This document shows, one piece after another, positions 46,442 through 54,539 of a stretch of 64,000 nt of DNA. Position numbers and translations under genes: made by a program. Source of the DNA: Dyella thiooxydans (lineage in GTDB: Bacteria > Pseudomonadota > Gammaproteobacteria > Xanthomonadales > Rhodanobacteraceae); NCBI RefSeq assembly GCF_001641285.1, contig NZ_CP014841.1, positions 1,798,001 through 1,862,000 on the forward strand. Direction: 5' to 3'. The notes beneath the pieces were generated by a model. The model was given only the letters and a program-made list of their open reading frames with translations. It was not told where the DNA came from and searched no databases. Positions within the stretch are counted from its first letter, which is position 1. Each line of letters begins with the position of its first letter.

Positions 46442-48087
46442 GCGGGGTGCAGTCGCATGCAGGTCCGGCGTCGCCGGCCCCTGCGTCACCGTGGAACCGC
46501 CGCCTGGCCGGATGGCTGGCGCTGTGGTTCGGCGTGGCGCTGGTGGCGATCTTCCAGCACGGTCCGGTGCCGATGTACTCCACCCGCACCCTCGCGGTGG
46601 CGTGGGAGATGTGGCAGCGGCACAGCCTCCTGGTGCCCTACCTCAACGGAGCGCCCTACAGCGACAAGGCGCCGCTGCTGTTCTGGCTGATCCACGCCGG
46701 CTGGGCCGTCGTGGGTGTCGGCGACGGCTGGCCGCGCCTGCTCGAAGTGCTGCTCGGCGGGCTCCAGTTGCTGCTGTGCATCCGGCTCGCGCGGCGGCTG
46801 TTTCCGGCGCAGGCGGCGATCGCGTACGCCGCGCCGCTGCTGTTGATGAGCTTCAGCTACGCGTTCGAGTTCGGCCTGCAGTCGATGTACGAGGTGCTGC
46901 TCGCCGACTGCGTGCTGGCGGCGCTGCTGGCGCTGCGCCCCGGGCCCGGCGAGGTACGACCGAACCTGCCCGGCTTCGCCGCCGCCATGGCGCTCGGGCT
47001 GCTGGCCAAGGGTCCGGTGATGCTGCTGCATGCCGGCCTGCCCTGGCTGCTCGGCCCGCTGTGGCAGCCGTGGGCATCGCGCCATCGTGCACGCTGGTAC
47101 GGCACCGGTGCGCTGGCGGTGCTGGCTGCGCTGGCCGTGCTGCTGGCCTGGGCACTGAGCGCCAGCGCTGTGGGCGGGGAGGTCTATCGACAGCAGTTGC
47201 TGTTCCACCAGACTGCCGGGCGGGTGGTCGACGCGTTCGCGCACCGGCAACCGATCTGGTGGTACCTGCCGGTGTTGCCGGTACTGGTGTTCCCGTTCGT
47301 GCTGTGGCCGCGCCCCTGGCTCGGCATCGCTGCCCTGCCGCTAGGTCGCGACGATGGCCTGCGCTTCCTCGCCGCCTGGCTGCTGCCGGTGCTGCTCGGC
47401 TTTTCGTTGGTCTCCGGCAAGCAGGCGTACTACCTGTTGCCCGAGTACGCCGGCTTCGCGCTGCTGCTGGCGGCGGCGCTGGCGTACGCCCCGTCGGGGA
47501 GCCCGCGTGGACTCGGGCCGTGGCCGCTGGCCCTGTTCACTCTGCTGCTGGGGATCGGGCTGCTGGCGCTGCCCACGCTGGTGGCACGCGGCGTGGCGCA
47601 GTCGCCGATGCTGCAGTCCTTCGCCACCCACAGCCGCGGCTTCGGCGGGCTGTTCGTGCTGCTGGCCGCGCTGCTCGCCACCCGCGGGGCAGAGCTGGAG
47701 AAGATCGTGCTCTCGGCCCTTGTCGGTGTGCTGGCGATCAACACCCTGTTCACCCTGACCTGGTGGCACGCCTTCGACCTGCGCGAGGCCTCCGTGGTGC
47801 TGGCGAAAGCCGAGGCGGAGCACCGGCCGATCTTCAACAACGAGGGCTACAACGGGCAGTTCACCTTCGCCGGGCGGCTGACCCTGCGGATCGACGAGGG
47901 CGCCGGCCCCGTGACGCTGCGCCAGTGGGCCGCTGCGCATCCGCAGGGCGTGGTGGTGACCTACCCGAAAACCGAGGCCGAAGCCCGCGCCTGCCCCGCG
48001 CTGCATGTGCAGCGATTCCGCGGGGTATGGCTGGCGATCCGGGCGGCGTCAGCGTACCTGCCACAGGCGACGACACCCTGCCCCTGA
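46438..48087 (+). CDS. Second ArnT-like membrane glycosyltransferase lacking the DE motif
   Basis: A 549-residue polytopic protein with the same overall pattern (YLNGAPYSDKAPLLFWLIHAGWAV, then AMALGLLAKGPVMLL). The acidic loop motif of the first gene is replaced by MYSTRTLAVAWEMW, with no Asp-Glu pair, so its chemistry may differ or it may depend on its neighbour. It begins at GTG overlapping the preceding stop (GTGA), so the two proteins are translationally coupled. Confidence 0.8.
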   Translation: MSGVQSHAGPASPAPASPWNRRLAGWLALWFGVALVAIFQHGPVPMYSTRTLAVAWEMWQRHSLLVPYLNGAPYSDKAPLLFWLIHAGWAVVGVGDGWPRLLEVLLGGLQLLLCIRLARRLFPAQAAIAYAAPLLLMSFSYAFEFGLQSMYEVLLADCVLAALLALRPGPGEVRPNLPGFAAAMALGLLAKGPVMLLHAGLPWLLGPLWQPWASRHRARWYGTGALAVLAALAVLLAWALSASAVGGEVYRQQLLFHQTAGRVVDAFAHRQPIWWYLPVLPVLVFPFVLWPRPWLGIAALPLGRDDGLRFLAAWLLPVLLGFSLVSGKQAYYLLPEYAGFALLLAAALAYAPSGSPRGLGPWPLALFTLLLGIGLLALPTLVARGVAQSPMLQSFATHSRGFGGLFVLLAALLATRGAELEKIVLSALVGVLAINTLFTLTWWHAFDLREASVVLAKAEAEHRPIFNNEGYNGQFTFAGRLTLRIDEGAGPVTLRQWAAAHPQGVVVTYPKTEAEARACPALHVQRFRGVWLAIRAASAYLPQATTPCP

Positions 48088-48202
48088 GGTCCAGCGTGGT
48101 CCTGCCCGCTCGTACGGAAGCGGAGAGTGCCCGCTGCTCCGCCTCCGGTGAAAACGCTGCGTGCGCGAGCATCCGGCATGGCGTACCCGACGAGCGACCG
48201 CT

Positions 48203-48880
48203 TCAGCCATTCTCCCGCTCGAAGCGGATCACCGCGTCCAGCTCGGCCTCCGCCCGTTGCACCGCCTTGCCGGCGGCCTGGTTCGCCAGCCAGCGCAGCA
48301 GCCCCAGGCGACGCAGCACGAGGTAGGCCATGCCGACCACAGCCAGCGAAACCACCGCCGACAGCACCAGCCAGGTCACGAACCCGGGACGGACGTGGTC
48401 CCACAGGCTCACGCCGGCACGGTCGCCCGCGTATTGCGCGAACATCAGCAGGGCGGGAATCCAGATCACGCTGCCCAGCACCGCGAACAGCGGCGCCTCC
48501 ACCTTGACCCGCCAGGCGCGCAGATCGGCGATGCGCCGCTGGATCTCCAGCACCGGCGCGGCATAGTCGATGCCTTGGACCATCGCCAGCGTCCGCGCCG
48601 CAACGATCACCGCCAGCGTACCGAACACCTGCATGGCGATGCCGCAGGCCATGGAGCGCACGTCGCCCAGGTGACCGGACCAGAAGCTGATCCCCCACAG
48701 CATCAGCGCGATGCCCAGCGGAAGCTGCAGCATCAGGCCCCAGACCAGCGGCCGCAGTCGTCGCTGCACACGCTCCATACCGCTGTCGCGAAACAGCTGC
48801 AGATGCAGCGTCTGCTGCCGCGCCAGGCGCTGGTCCAGCGCCTGCCAGGCCAGCTTCATCTCATCCAGTTCCATGCTCAC
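48203..48880 (-). CDS. Membrane protein encoded with an ECF sigma factor, possible anti-sigma factor
   Basis: A 225-residue protein. A charged N-terminus (MELDEMKLAWQALDQRLARQQTLHLQLFRDSG) is followed by two helices (about 48-68, 75-95), a cytoplasmic stretch and two more helices (about 130-150, 170-192), then a charged tail. The ATG at 48880 overlaps the sigma stop (ATGA). Position and topology suggest an anti-sigma factor, but no zinc-binding HxxxCxxC motif is seen and I recognise no named family. Confidence 0.75.
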   Translation of the reverse strand: MSMELDEMKLAWQALDQRLARQQTLHLQLFRDSGMERVQRRLRPLVWGLMLQLPLGIALMLWGISFWSGHLGDVRSMACGIAMQVFGTLAVIVAARTLAMVQGIDYAAPVLEIQRRIADLRAWRVKVEAPLFAVLGSVIWIPALLMFAQYAGDRAGVSLWDHVRPGFVTWLVLSAVVSLAVVGMAYLVLRRLGLLRWLANQAAGKAVQRAEAELDAVIRFERENG

Positions 48881-49398
48881 GCTCCGGTGGGGGCCGCGGC
48901 GGCCATCCGGCCGCGCAGCGTCTGCTTGATGCGGCCGATCTTGGTGGCCACGTTGGTTTCGGTGATGCCGAGGATCTCGGCGATCTCCGCGTAGGAGCGC
49001 TCGTCCAGGTACAGCACGATCAGTGCCCGGTTGAGCGGGTCGAGCCGGCCGATGAAGGCGTGCAGCTCGGCGATCCGCTCGTCCGGTTCGGGCGCCGGCT
49101 CGCCGGCCACGGTGTCGAGGTGGTGGGCATCAAGCGGCTCCAGCTTCGTGCGCCACGCCGCCTCGCCGCGACGCAGGTGCGAGATCGCCACGTTCAGCGC
49201 GACCCGGTACAGCCAGGTGGAGAACTTCGCGCGGGCCGGGTCGTAGCGGGCGAACGAGCGCCACGCCTGCAGGCCGATCTCCTGTGCCAGGTCGCGCCGG
49301 TCCTCGGCGTGCGGGGCGTAGATCGCCGCGACCTTGAGCACGATGCCCTGGTGCTCGTGGAGCAGGTGCTGGAAACGTTCGGGATCGGGACGGGTCAT
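48877..49398 (-). CDS. ECF-family RNA polymerase sigma factor
   Basis: A 173-residue sigma factor. Region 2 is HAEDRRDLAQEIGLQAWRSFARYDPARAKFSTWLYRVALNVAISHLRR. Region 4 is LDPLNRALIVLYLDERSYAEIAEILGITETNVATKIGRIKQTLR. The ATG at 49398 is preferred over a TTG two codons upstream. It is unrelated in detail to the SigF-type factor at 29 kb. Its target promoters are not evident; no GTAACC-N16-CGAA site lies upstream. Confidence 0.88.
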   Translation of the reverse strand: MTRPDPERFQHLLHEHQGIVLKVAAIYAPHAEDRRDLAQEIGLQAWRSFARYDPARAKFSTWLYRVALNVAISHLRRGEAAWRTKLEPLDAHHLDTVAGEPAPEPDERIAELHAFIGRLDPLNRALIVLYLDERSYAEIAEILGITETNVATKIGRIKQTLRGRMAAAAPTGA

Positions 49399-49505
49399 CG
49401 GCAAGGGTCGACAAGGGACTCGCAGGGATGATTCGCTAGCTCGGGAAAAAAATCACAGCCACCGGCCGCCATACAATCCGGGGCTGGCCTTTTCGGGGAA
49501 CCTCC

Positions 49506-50159
49506 ATGCGACCGCTGCGCGTCAAACGCTACGTACTCACCGGCCTGCTCACCTTCCTGCCGCTGTGGGTGACCTGGCTGGTGTTCAAGTTCGTGTTCGG
49601 CGTACTGGCCGGGGTCGGCGCGCCGATGGCCACCCTGGTGCGCCGCGCGCTCGGCCTGGCTGCTCCGGATGCGGCGGCGGCGCTGGACCACGGCTGGGTG
49701 CTGGCGATCATGGCGCTGGTGCTGACCCTGCTCGGGCTGTACACGGTGGGCTGGCTGGCCAGCCGCATGGTCGGCCGTCGCCTGATCGATGCCTTCGACG
49801 GCCTGCTCACCCGCATCCCGCTGGTGCAGACCATCTATGGCGGCACCAAGAAGCTGATGGCGGTGCTGCAGCAGAAACCCTCCAACACCCAGCGCGTGGT
49901 GCTGATCGACTTTCCCCGCCCCGGCATGAAGGTGGCCGGCTTCGTCACCCGGGTGATGACCGAGGAAGGCAGCGGTCGCGAGATGGCCGCGGTGTACATC
50001 CCGACCACGCCGAACCCCACCGGCGGCTATCTGGTGGTGGTGCCGGTGGACGAGCTCACGCCGACCGACTGGAGCATGGACCAGGCGATGGCCTTCATCA
50101 TCTCCGGCGGTGCCGTGGCGCCGGATACCCTGCCCGCCAGCCGCACCCTTCCACGGTAG
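49506..50159 (+). CDS. DUF502-family membrane protein
   Basis: A 217-residue inner-membrane protein with two transmembrane helices (about 9-31 and 63-86) and the conserved blocks IPLVQTIYGGTKKLMAVL, FPRPGMKVAGFVT and PTTPNPTGGYLVVVP. Function unknown; related to plant LIKE COV proteins. A TACAAT hexamer at 49472-49477 may be its -10. The stop codon lies inside a REP-like repeat arm. Confidence 0.87.
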   Translation: MRPLRVKRYVLTGLLTFLPLWVTWLVFKFVFGVLAGVGAPMATLVRRALGLAAPDAAAALDHGWVLAIMALVLTLLGLYTVGWLASRMVGRRLIDAFDGLLTRIPLVQTIYGGTKKLMAVLQQKPSNTQRVVLIDFPRPGMKVAGFVTRVMTEEGSGREMAAVYIPTTPNPTGGYLVVVPVDELTPTDWSMDQAMAFIISGGAVAPDTLPASRTLPR

Positions 50160-50345
50160 GAGCGCACCCTGTGCGCGACCTCGCAGTGGCAGCGCCACGG
50201 AACGCGATGACACCCATGCGCCACGGCTCCGCGAGTCGTCATTCCCGCGAGAACCGGAATGACGGTCTGGAAGGAGTGCCCCGCAGGAAGGCCTGTTCGT
50301 TTCATGAGCCGACACCAGGCGGTCGCGCACACGGTGCGCTCCTGC
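50156..50345. repeat. REP-like composite repeat element with inverted arms
   Basis: Two arms of about 25 bp, 50156-50180 and 50321-50345, are near-perfect inverted copies of each other. Each is itself a small palindrome with GCGCAC/GTGCGC cores. Between them at 50237-50264 is another stem, CGTCATTCC/GGAATGACG. Arms of this type recur through many Xanthomonadales and Pseudomonas genomes. The left arm includes the DUF502 stop codon. No transposase is encoded. Confidence 0.75.
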
Positions 50346-50380
50346 AGTCCAGCCGATATCGCTCTCATCCAGGACACCTC

Positions 50381-52198
50381 ATGCCCCGACTGATCCTCGC
50401 CGGCCTGCTCGGCCTCGCCGCCCTGGGCGCCCATGCCACCGACTGGACCACGCCCGCGGAGGCGACGCACTTCCGCACCACGCCCAGCTATGCCGATACG
50501 GTCGCCTACCTCGAACGCCTGCGTCACGCCGCGCCGGATCGGCTGAAGCTGGTGACGTTCGGCACCACGCCAGAGGGCCGGCCGATGACCGCGGTGATCG
50601 CCAGCGGCGACGGCACGTTCGACCCGGCCGCCGCACGCGCCGCGCACAAGGCCGTGGTGCTGGTGCAGGCCGGCATCCATCCGGGCGAGATCGAGGGCAA
50701 GGACGCCGGCCTGATGCTGCTGCGCGATATCGCCGTCACCGGCCGGTGGCCGCACCTGCTCGACCACGTGGTGCTGGTGTTCATCCCGGTGTTCAGCGTG
50801 GACGGCCACGAGAACAGCTCGCCGTACCACCGCATCAACCAGAATGGCCCGGAAAGCCAGGGCTTCCGCGGCCAGTCGCAGTACCTCAACCTCAACCGCG
50901 ACTACATCAAGGCGGACGCGCCGGAGATGCGCGCGTGGCTGAAGCTCTGGCAGCGCTGGCTGCCGGACTTCCTGATCGACGTCCACACCACCGACGGCGC
51001 CGACTACCCCTACGACCTGACCTGGTACACCGAGGACCCGCACAAGCTCGAACCCGGCGTCGCCGCGTGGCAGCAGGCGCTGATGGACCGGACGCTGCCG
51101 GCCTACGAGAAGCGCGGTCACCTCGCCTCGATCTACCTGGAATTCAAGGACGGCCGCGATCCGACCAAGGGTATCGAGAACTTCGGCTCCGGTCCTCGCT
51201 TCTCCACCGGCTACGCCGCGTTGCAGAACCGGCCCGCCCTGCTGATCGAAACGCACATGCTCAAGCCGTACGCGGTGCGCGTGCGCGCCGTCTACGACCT
51301 GGTGCAGCTGCTGCTGGCGCGGATCGACGCCGATCCGACATCCCTGCTGGCCGTCGATGCCGCCGCCGACGCGCGCGTGATCGCCCGGGCGGGCCAGCCC
51401 GACGCACGCGTGCCGCTCACCTTCAGGCTGTCGCCCGAATCCACGCCCTACACCTTCAGGGGCTACGCGTTCACCGTCACGCCCAGCGACATCTCGGGGG
51501 CGGGCTGGATCCACTACGACCCCGGCAAGCCGCGCACCTGGACCATCCCGAACTGGAACACGCTGCTGCCGGATCTTTCCGTCACGCCGCCGGCCGCCTA
51601 CGCGGTGCCGGCGCAGTGGACGGCGGTGATCGACCGCCTCGCCGCCCACGGCGTCGCCATGCAGCGGCTCGACCACGCCGTCACGCTGACCGCGGGCGGC
51701 TACCAGCTCGACCATCCGGTCTGGGGCGCGTCGCCGTTCGAGGGCCATCACATGCTGCGCTCGGTGGACGTGACGCCGGCCACCCGCACCGTCACCCTGC
51801 CACCGGAGTCGGTGATCGTGCCGATGGACCAGCGTGCGGCCAACGTCGCCATCGAACTGCTGGAACCGCAGGCGCCCGACTCGCTGCTGCGCTGGGGCTG
51901 CCTGGATGCTGTGTTCGAGGCCAAGGAGTACGGCGAGCCCCGGGTGCTGGAGCAGCTCGCCCGCGACATGCTGGCCCGCGATCAGGCGCTGGCCACCGCG
52001 TTCCGCGACCGCCTCGCCACCGACCCGTCGTTCGCCGCCGATCCCCGTGCGCGGCTGGACTGGTTCTACCGCCGCTCGCCCTGGTATGCCGCGCAGGGCG
52101 TGGGCGCCTACCCCGTCCTCCGTCTCGACCCCACCCAGCTGCGCACGCTGCGCGGCGCCGACGCCCGATCGGACGCCTCCCCCACCCCTGACCTTTGA
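50381..52198 (+). CDS. M14-family zinc carboxypeptidase, secreted
   Basis: A 605-residue exported metallopeptidase. The signal peptide ends AHA at about residue 19. Zinc ligands are His100 and Glu103 (GIHPGEIEGKD) and His202 (IDVHTTDGADY). A likely catalytic glutamate lies in ALLIETHMLKPYAVR. The C-terminal half (about 330-600) is a beta-rich accessory region of unknown role. Probably a periplasmic or secreted peptidase acting on peptides or cell-wall fragments. The start at 50381 was set by the signal peptide. Confidence 0.87.
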   Translation: MPRLILAGLLGLAALGAHATDWTTPAEATHFRTTPSYADTVAYLERLRHAAPDRLKLVTFGTTPEGRPMTAVIASGDGTFDPAAARAAHKAVVLVQAGIHPGEIEGKDAGLMLLRDIAVTGRWPHLLDHVVLVFIPVFSVDGHENSSPYHRINQNGPESQGFRGQSQYLNLNRDYIKADAPEMRAWLKLWQRWLPDFLIDVHTTDGADYPYDLTWYTEDPHKLEPGVAAWQQALMDRTLPAYEKRGHLASIYLEFKDGRDPTKGIENFGSGPRFSTGYAALQNRPALLIETHMLKPYAVRVRAVYDLVQLLLARIDADPTSLLAVDAAADARVIARAGQPDARVPLTFRLSPESTPYTFRGYAFTVTPSDISGAGWIHYDPGKPRTWTIPNWNTLLPDLSVTPPAAYAVPAQWTAVIDRLAAHGVAMQRLDHAVTLTAGGYQLDHPVWGASPFEGHHMLRSVDVTPATRTVTLPPESVIVPMDQRAANVAIELLEPQAPDSLLRWGCLDAVFEAKEYGEPRVLEQLARDMLARDQALATAFRDRLATDPSFAADPRARLDWFYRRSPWYAAQGVGAYPVLRLDPTQLRTLRGADARSDASPTPDL

Positions 52199-52315
52199 CA
52201 CTGTCTGGACCATGACTCTTGACCTAGCGTCGAAAGTCATGCCTGGCGGTCCGATGCCGCCGGGCCCGCCGCTTTCCGTTCCATCCGTATACGGATCATC
52301 CACAGAGGGAATCCC

Positions 52316-54439
52316 ATGACCAAGCCGTTCCTGAAACCGCTGGCGCTCGGCGTCAGCCTCGCGCTCTCGCTCTCGGCCTGTGGCAAGCACGAGGACGCGG
52401 CCAAGCCTGCCGAAACCGCACCGGCCAAGGCCGCAACGGTCGCCAAGGCCGCCGCCCCGGCCGCGCCCAAGAGCGTGTTCGACGTCGGCGAACTGGGCCC
52501 GTCCAGCGAGGCGTGCCAGGACTTCAACACCTTCGTCAATGCCAAGTGGATCGCCGCCAACCCGATCCCGGCCGACCAGACCTCGTGGGGCTCGTTCAAC
52601 GTGCTCTATGAAAAGAGCCTGGCCGACCAGCACCAGCTGGTCGAGGACGCCGCCAAGAACGCCGACAGCGCCAAGGCCGGCTCGATCGAGCAGAAGATCG
52701 GCTGGCTGTACTCCTCCGCGATGGACATGGATGCACGCAACAAGGCCGGCTTCGACCCGATCAAATCGGACCTGGCCGGGATCGACGCGCTGAAGTCGAA
52801 CAAGGACCTGCCCGCCTGGCTCAACCAGTCCTTCGCCAAGGGGGATGGCGCGGTGTTCGGATTCGGCTCCGGCGCCGACTTCAAGGATGCCAAGATCCAG
52901 ATCGGCTACGCAGAGCAGGGCGGTCTGGGCCTGCCCACCCCGGATTACTACAGCAACCCGAAGCAGAAGGATCTGCGCGACGCCTACGTGAAGTACCTCG
53001 CCAAGCTGTTCGAACTGACCGGTGACAAGCCGGCCGATGCGGCCAAGCAGGCCGACCTGGCGATGAAGTTCGAAACCGAGCTGGCCGCGCACTCGGTGCC
53101 GCGCGTGGAGATGCGCAAGCCGGAAAACCAGTATCACTTCGTGACGGTGAAGGAAGCGGACAAGGTCACCCCGCACTTCGACTGGAACGGCTTCTTCAAG
53201 GCGCAGGGCGTGACCGTCGACAAGGGCTTCTCGCTGTCGCAGCCGAAGTTCTTCGCCGAGTTCGACCAGTTGCTGGCCAAAGCCCCGCTGGCCGAGTGGA
53301 AAGCCTACCTCAAGGCCCGCACGATCTCCGGCGCCGCCTCCGCGCTGTCGCAGCCGTTCGTCGACGCGCAGTTCGACTTCTACGGCAAGACCCTGCGCGG
53401 CCAGCCGCAGCAGAAGCCGCAGTGGAAGCTGGCGCTGGGGTCGGTCAACGGCGCGATGGGCATGGCGCTGGGCGAACTGTACGTCGCCAAGTACTTCCCG
53501 CCGGAAGCCAAGGAGCGCGCGGAGAAGCTGGTCGACAACGTGCGCAATGCGCTGAAGACCCGCATCGAGAATCTCGACTGGATGAGCGCCGAGACCAAGG
53601 CCAAGGCGCTGGACAAGTGGTCCAAGTTCCTGCCGAAGATCGGCTACCCGGACAAGTTCCGCAGCTGGGACGGCCTGACCATCAGCAAGGGCGACTACTA
53701 CGCCAACATGGAAGCGGCGGGCAAGTTCAACTACGACTACGACATCGCCAAGATCGGCAAGCCGACCGACCGCAAGGAATGGGGCATGACCCCGCAGACG
53801 GTCAACGCCTATTACAACCCGACCGACAACACGATCAACTTCCCGGCCGCGATCCTGCAGCCGCCGTTCTTCGATGCGAATGCCGATGACGCGATCAACT
53901 ACGGCGGTATCGGTGCGGTGATCGGCCACGAGGCCAGCCACGGCTTCGACGACCAGGGCAGCCAGTTCGATGGCGACGGCAACAACGAGAACTGGTGGAC
54001 CAAGGAAGACCGCGCCAAGTTCGACGCCCGCACCGACAAGCTGGTCAAGCAGTTCGACGCCTATGCGCCGATCCCCAGCCATCCGGACCTCCACGTCAAC
54101 GGCAAGCTGACCCTGGGCGAGAACATCGCCGACCTGGGCGGCCTGAACATCGCCTACGACGCGCTGCAGACCGCGCTGAAGAACCACCCCGAGGAAGCCG
54201 GCAAGAAGATCGACGGCTACACCGAGGACCAGCGCTTCTTCCTCAACTGGGCCCGCGTGTGGCGTGGCTCGATCCGCGACAAGGCGCAGATGGTCTACCT
54301 CAACGCCGACCCGCATTCGCCGGAGAAATTCCGCGCGATCGGCGCGCCGTCGAACATGCCGGCGTTCGCCACCGCGTTCCAGTGCAAGCCGACCGATCCG
54401 ATGGTCCGCTCCGGCGACCAGCAGGTGAAGATCTGGTAA
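52316..54439 (+). CDS. pepO: M13-family (PepO/neprilysin-like) metallopeptidase lipoprotein, copy 1
   Basis: A 707-residue zinc endopeptidase. A lipobox (LSLSAC, about residue 22) is followed by an Ala/Lys/Pro linker. The M13 N-domain begins at ACQDFNTFVNAKWIAANPIP. The catalytic domain has HEASH at 538-542, Glu602 in GENIADLGG as the third zinc ligand, and NAYYNPTDNTINFPAAILQPPFF as the conserved substrate strand. It ends CKPTDPMVRSGDQQVKIW. An adjacent paralogue of equal length follows. Confidence 0.93.
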   Translation: MTKPFLKPLALGVSLALSLSACGKHEDAAKPAETAPAKAATVAKAAAPAAPKSVFDVGELGPSSEACQDFNTFVNAKWIAANPIPADQTSWGSFNVLYEKSLADQHQLVEDAAKNADSAKAGSIEQKIGWLYSSAMDMDARNKAGFDPIKSDLAGIDALKSNKDLPAWLNQSFAKGDGAVFGFGSGADFKDAKIQIGYAEQGGLGLPTPDYYSNPKQKDLRDAYVKYLAKLFELTGDKPADAAKQADLAMKFETELAAHSVPRVEMRKPENQYHFVTVKEADKVTPHFDWNGFFKAQGVTVDKGFSLSQPKFFAEFDQLLAKAPLAEWKAYLKARTISGAASALSQPFVDAQFDFYGKTLRGQPQQKPQWKLALGSVNGAMGMALGELYVAKYFPPEAKERAEKLVDNVRNALKTRIENLDWMSAETKAKALDKWSKFLPKIGYPDKFRSWDGLTISKGDYYANMEAAGKFNYDYDIAKIGKPTDRKEWGMTPQTVNAYYNPTDNTINFPAAILQPPFFDANADDAINYGGIGAVIGHEASHGFDDQGSQFDGDGNNENWWTKEDRAKFDARTDKLVKQFDAYAPIPSHPDLHVNGKLTLGENIADLGGLNIAYDALQTALKNHPEEAGKKIDGYTEDQRFFLNWARVWRGSIRDKAQMVYLNADPHSPEKFRAIGAPSNMPAFATAFQCKPTDPMVRSGDQQVKIW

Positions 54440-54448
54440 TCGCCCTTG

Positions 54449-54488
54449 CCGCCCCGTCATGCCGCCCACCGGCGGCATGACGGGGCGG
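54449..54488. terminator. Long hairpin between the two M13 genes
   Basis: A perfect 18-bp stem (54449-54466 with 54471-54488) closes on a CACC loop and is followed by a T-rich stretch. It can act as a terminator or a 3'-end stabiliser between the duplicated genes. Confidence 0.75.
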
Positions 54489-54539
54489 TTGTCTTTTCCG
54501 GTCTCCGGACCGGCTCCCGTTTCCGCCAGAGAGATATCC

